Assembly (NCBI RefSeq): GCF_015351475.1 | Contig: NZ_JADKPR010000001.1 | Span: 248,001-312,000 of the forward strand | DNA from: Flavobacterium sp. HJJ | Lineage (GTDB): Bacteria > Bacteroidota > Bacteroidia > Flavobacteriales > Flavobacteriaceae | DNA length: 64,000 nt | Direction of reading: 5' to 3' | Shown: positions 62,170 through 64,000 of the stretch, piece by piece | Numbering within the stretch: the stretch's first letter is position 1 | How the letters are laid out: the number at the start of each line of letters is the position of its first letter | The notes under the pieces: generated by a model | What the model saw: the letters and a program-made list of their open reading frames with translations, nothing else | What the model was told of the DNA's origin: nothing | The model's database searches: none | Translations under genes and position numbers: made by a program

Positions 62170-62928
62170 ATGCATCTGACAAATCAATACTTTCTGGCAA
62201 TGAAAACATTTTCCCTTTATTCTTCAATTCTAAAACTGATTGCCCAGAAAAAAATTATTGATACAGCTGAAAATCAGTTTAACATCAATCCAAAAATTAT
62301 AAAGCAGTCTGCTGCTGGTTTAGGTTTAACATTTGTCAGTAAAAAAGAACAGGAAGGCAGCGTCTGTCTGGCAGACAGTCATGAAGTGCGTCCTGAATTT
62401 AAAGAGACATTTACTTCTGAAGATTTATTCAATTACATCTACGCGGTAATTCATTCATCAAAATACAGGGAAGAAAATTTAAAAACAGATTCCCAAAATA
62501 TTCCAATACAAACTGACAGTCTTAAATTTTGGAAGTTAGTGCAGTTCGGCAGAGAATTACGTAAAATTCATTTGCTAAAAAATGACAATACTGTCAACTC
62601 CAGTGCACAATTTACAAATGAAGGCAATACTATTGTTAAACATCCAAAATTTAAAACATTTTCCGAAACTCATTTTTCACCATCAGAGGAAAATTGTGCC
62701 GACAGAAATTTAGGGCGCGTGTACATCAGCGAAAATCAGTTTTTTGACAATATACCCGAAACCGTATGGAATTTTTGCATAGATGATTATCAGCCTGCAA
62801 AAAAGTGGCTCCAAGACCGAAAAGAATGCGAGCTTACTCCTGAAGACATTTCACAATACCAAAAAATAATCGCGGTTCTAACTGAAACAGTTCAGATTGC
62901 AAAAAAAATTAATAAACTAGATATTTAG
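62170..62928 (+). pseudogene. Orphan C-terminal part of a type ISP restriction-modification enzyme
   Basis: The 252-residue frame matches the C-terminal specificity region of type ISP/Eco57I-like restriction-modification enzymes. Visible blocks are VRPEFKETFTSEDLFNYIYA near 73-92, VIHSSKYREE, then GRVYISENQFFDNIPETVWN and QPAKKWLQDRKECELTPEDI near 210-230 with YQKIIAVLTETVQIAKKIN at the end. The complete enzyme has more than a thousand residues with helicase and methylase domains, none of which are present upstream. It is most likely a truncated relic; a free-standing protein with a separate role cannot be excluded. The start ATG at 62170 is unsupported. Confidence 0.65.
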
Positions 62929-63025
62929 CCTTTACTTTGAAATTAATGAAAACAATAAATAATCGATGAAATCTATAATTTTCTAAAAAGACAGAACTGT
63001 AATAGAAATATTAATAGCTGTGTTT

Positions 63026-64000
63026 TTAATATTTGGTCACATTCGTTAAATTATCTGGAAAATAGGAATCTGATAAATTGGTAAATTCATCACCTCTCAT
63101 AAAAATATTGATATCGACTTCGCTAAAACTGTTTTTCCCGGCTGCAGCCAAAAGCTCGTTAGCAGCGTGAAGAGTGTTTTTATGAAAATGATACACTCTT
63201 TCAGATTTATCGGTTACGACTAATCCTTTCATCAGCATTTTATTCTGAGTGGCAACTCCTGTCGGGCATTCGTTATTATTGCAGCGCAAAGCTTGAATAC
63301 AGCCCAAAGAAAACATAAAACCGCGGGCTGAATTACACATATCAGCCCCCAAAGCTACAGCTCTCAAAATGGAATATCCCGAAATGATTTTACCGCTGCA
63401 GATTACTGTTATCTTATCTCTTATTCCTAAACGGACCAATGTTTTGTTTACAAAAATAATTGCTGGTTCAAAAGGCATTCCAACACCGTCTGCAAATTCG
63501 AGCGGTGCGGCTCCAGTACCGCCTTCGGCACCATCGACAGTAATAAAATCAGGAAAGCAGTTTTGATGAATCATTTCCTGACATAGCATTTCAAATTCAG
63601 AAGTTTCACCGATGCACAATTTAAAACCAATTGGTTTTCCATTAGATAATTGACGTAAATGAGCAATGAATTCTATCAGACCTTTTGCATCTGAAAAGGC
63701 ATTATGGCTGGGTGGAGAAAGAATAGTCGTATGTGGTTCAACCCCTCTTATTTTTGCAATCTGTGCTGTGTTTTTCTGCGCAGGAAGAACACCGCCGTGA
63801 CCTGGTTTTGCTCCTTGTGATAATTTAATTTCAATCATTTTTACAGCAGGAAGATTCGCTTTTTCTGCAAATTTATCAGCATCAAAATTTCCTTCGGAAT
63901 TACGGCAGCCAAAATAACCAGTACCAATCTGCCAGGTAATATCCCCTCCATTTTGATGGAACTCGGTCAATCCTCCTTCTCCCGTATTGTGATAAAAATT
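63026..64000 (-). CDS. Glutamate-synthase-like FMN protein, C-terminal part (partial)
   Basis: The minus-strand frame is open to the end of the window, so the 5' part is missing. The visible 324 residues match the FMN-binding domain of the glutamate synthase large-subunit family: NTGEGGLTEFHQNGGD, IKLSQGAKPGHGGVLPAQK, ITVDGAEGGTGAAPLEF, and the cysteine cluster GCIQALRCNNNECPTGVATQ that would bind a [3Fe-4S] centre. The stand-alone form lacks the amidotransferase part, so it may be an archaeal-type glutamate synthase-like oxidoreductase. It runs out at the window edge. Confidence 0.88.
   Translation of the reverse strand, partial: NFYHNTGEGGLTEFHQNGGDITWQIGTGYFGCRNSEGNFDADKFAEKANLPAVKMIEIKLSQGAKPGHGGVLPAQKNTAQIAKIRGVEPHTTILSPPSHNAFSDAKGLIEFIAHLRQLSNGKPIGFKLCIGETSEFEMLCQEMIHQNCFPDFITVDGAEGGTGAAPLEFADGVGMPFEPAIIFVNKTLVRLGIRDKITVICSGKIISGYSILRAVALGADMCNSARGFMFSLGCIQALRCNNNECPTGVATQNKMLMKGLVVTDKSERVYHFHKNTLHAANELLAAAGKNSFSEVDINIFMRGDEFTNLSDSYFPDNLTNVTKY

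Overview
The window is AT-rich chromosomal DNA from a member of the Bacteroidota, almost certainly a Flavobacterium or close relative. The evidence is gene content and order (leucine dehydrogenase / ABC exporter / long NusB / YajC; DUF4834 / YfhO / glycosyltransferase / flippase; the PUR-family protein), the Bacteroidota promoter signature TTG-N(about 20)-TAnnTTTG in front of many genes, and the scarcity of Shine-Dalgarno sequences. Most of the window is ordinary housekeeping sequence. I found no complete tRNA or rRNA gene, no CRISPR array and no intact insertion sequence.

Layout. 1-8.1 kb: end of serC, serA, small envelope proteins, a sulfatase paired with an unknown beta-rich protein, a LolD-like ATPase and a TIGR02757 (DUF2400) protein. 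8.1-8.7 kb: a small graveyard holding an IS200/IS605 transposase relic, a nested palindrome and a gene fragment. 8.7-15.0 kb: a four-gene operon. It encodes a HEAT-repeat membrane protein, a 34-residue membrane microprotein, a 1270-residue fusion of a processive GT2 synthase with an LtaS-like phosphotransferase and a TPR tail, and a TPR plus YaiO-type outer-membrane barrel. 15-31 kb: a DEFD-box helicase, a lactonase/Crp/peroxiredoxin cluster, a BatA-like protein, a metal-site-less dihydroorotase homologue, hydrolases, Bcp, Nth and an ECF sigma factor followed by a 47-residue ORF. 31-43 kb: uvrA, a surface-glycan operon read leftward and a cold-shock-type DEAD-box helicase. 43-54 kb: TrmH, a cysteine-free sirtuin, a Kir-type channel, an SPFH protein with vault-like repeats, lysine/alanine-rich proteins, PepT, YajC and NusB. 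54-64 kb: leucine dehydrogenase, an ABC exporter half, a PUR protein, RdgB, a YhcH-family protein, a possible small RNA, an orphan C-terminal piece of a type ISP restriction enzyme and a truncated glutamate-synthase-like gene.

The best candidate for an undescribed system is 8.7-15.0 kb. It has the parts of a synthase-dependent polysaccharide machine comparable to Pga or E. coli YaiP/YaiO: an inner-membrane processive synthase, a TPR bridge and an outer-membrane barrel. The synthase is fused to a periplasmic LtaS-like domain with recognisable catalytic residues, so the polymer may be decorated with a phospho-substituent during export. A HEAT protein and a translationally coupled microprotein complete the operon. 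This function is inferred from domain content only.

Several intergenic regions carry dispersed inverted repeats (arrays of octamers, a GTCG-GCT-TCCGCGCTACT family, paired CCCAAATTCCA terminators). They look like genome-wide families rather than single-gene regulatory sites. Several housekeeping proteins lack a classical metal site (dihydroorotase-like, Nth, Sir2) or carry an altered catalytic motif (DEFD helicase, FDD Walker B).
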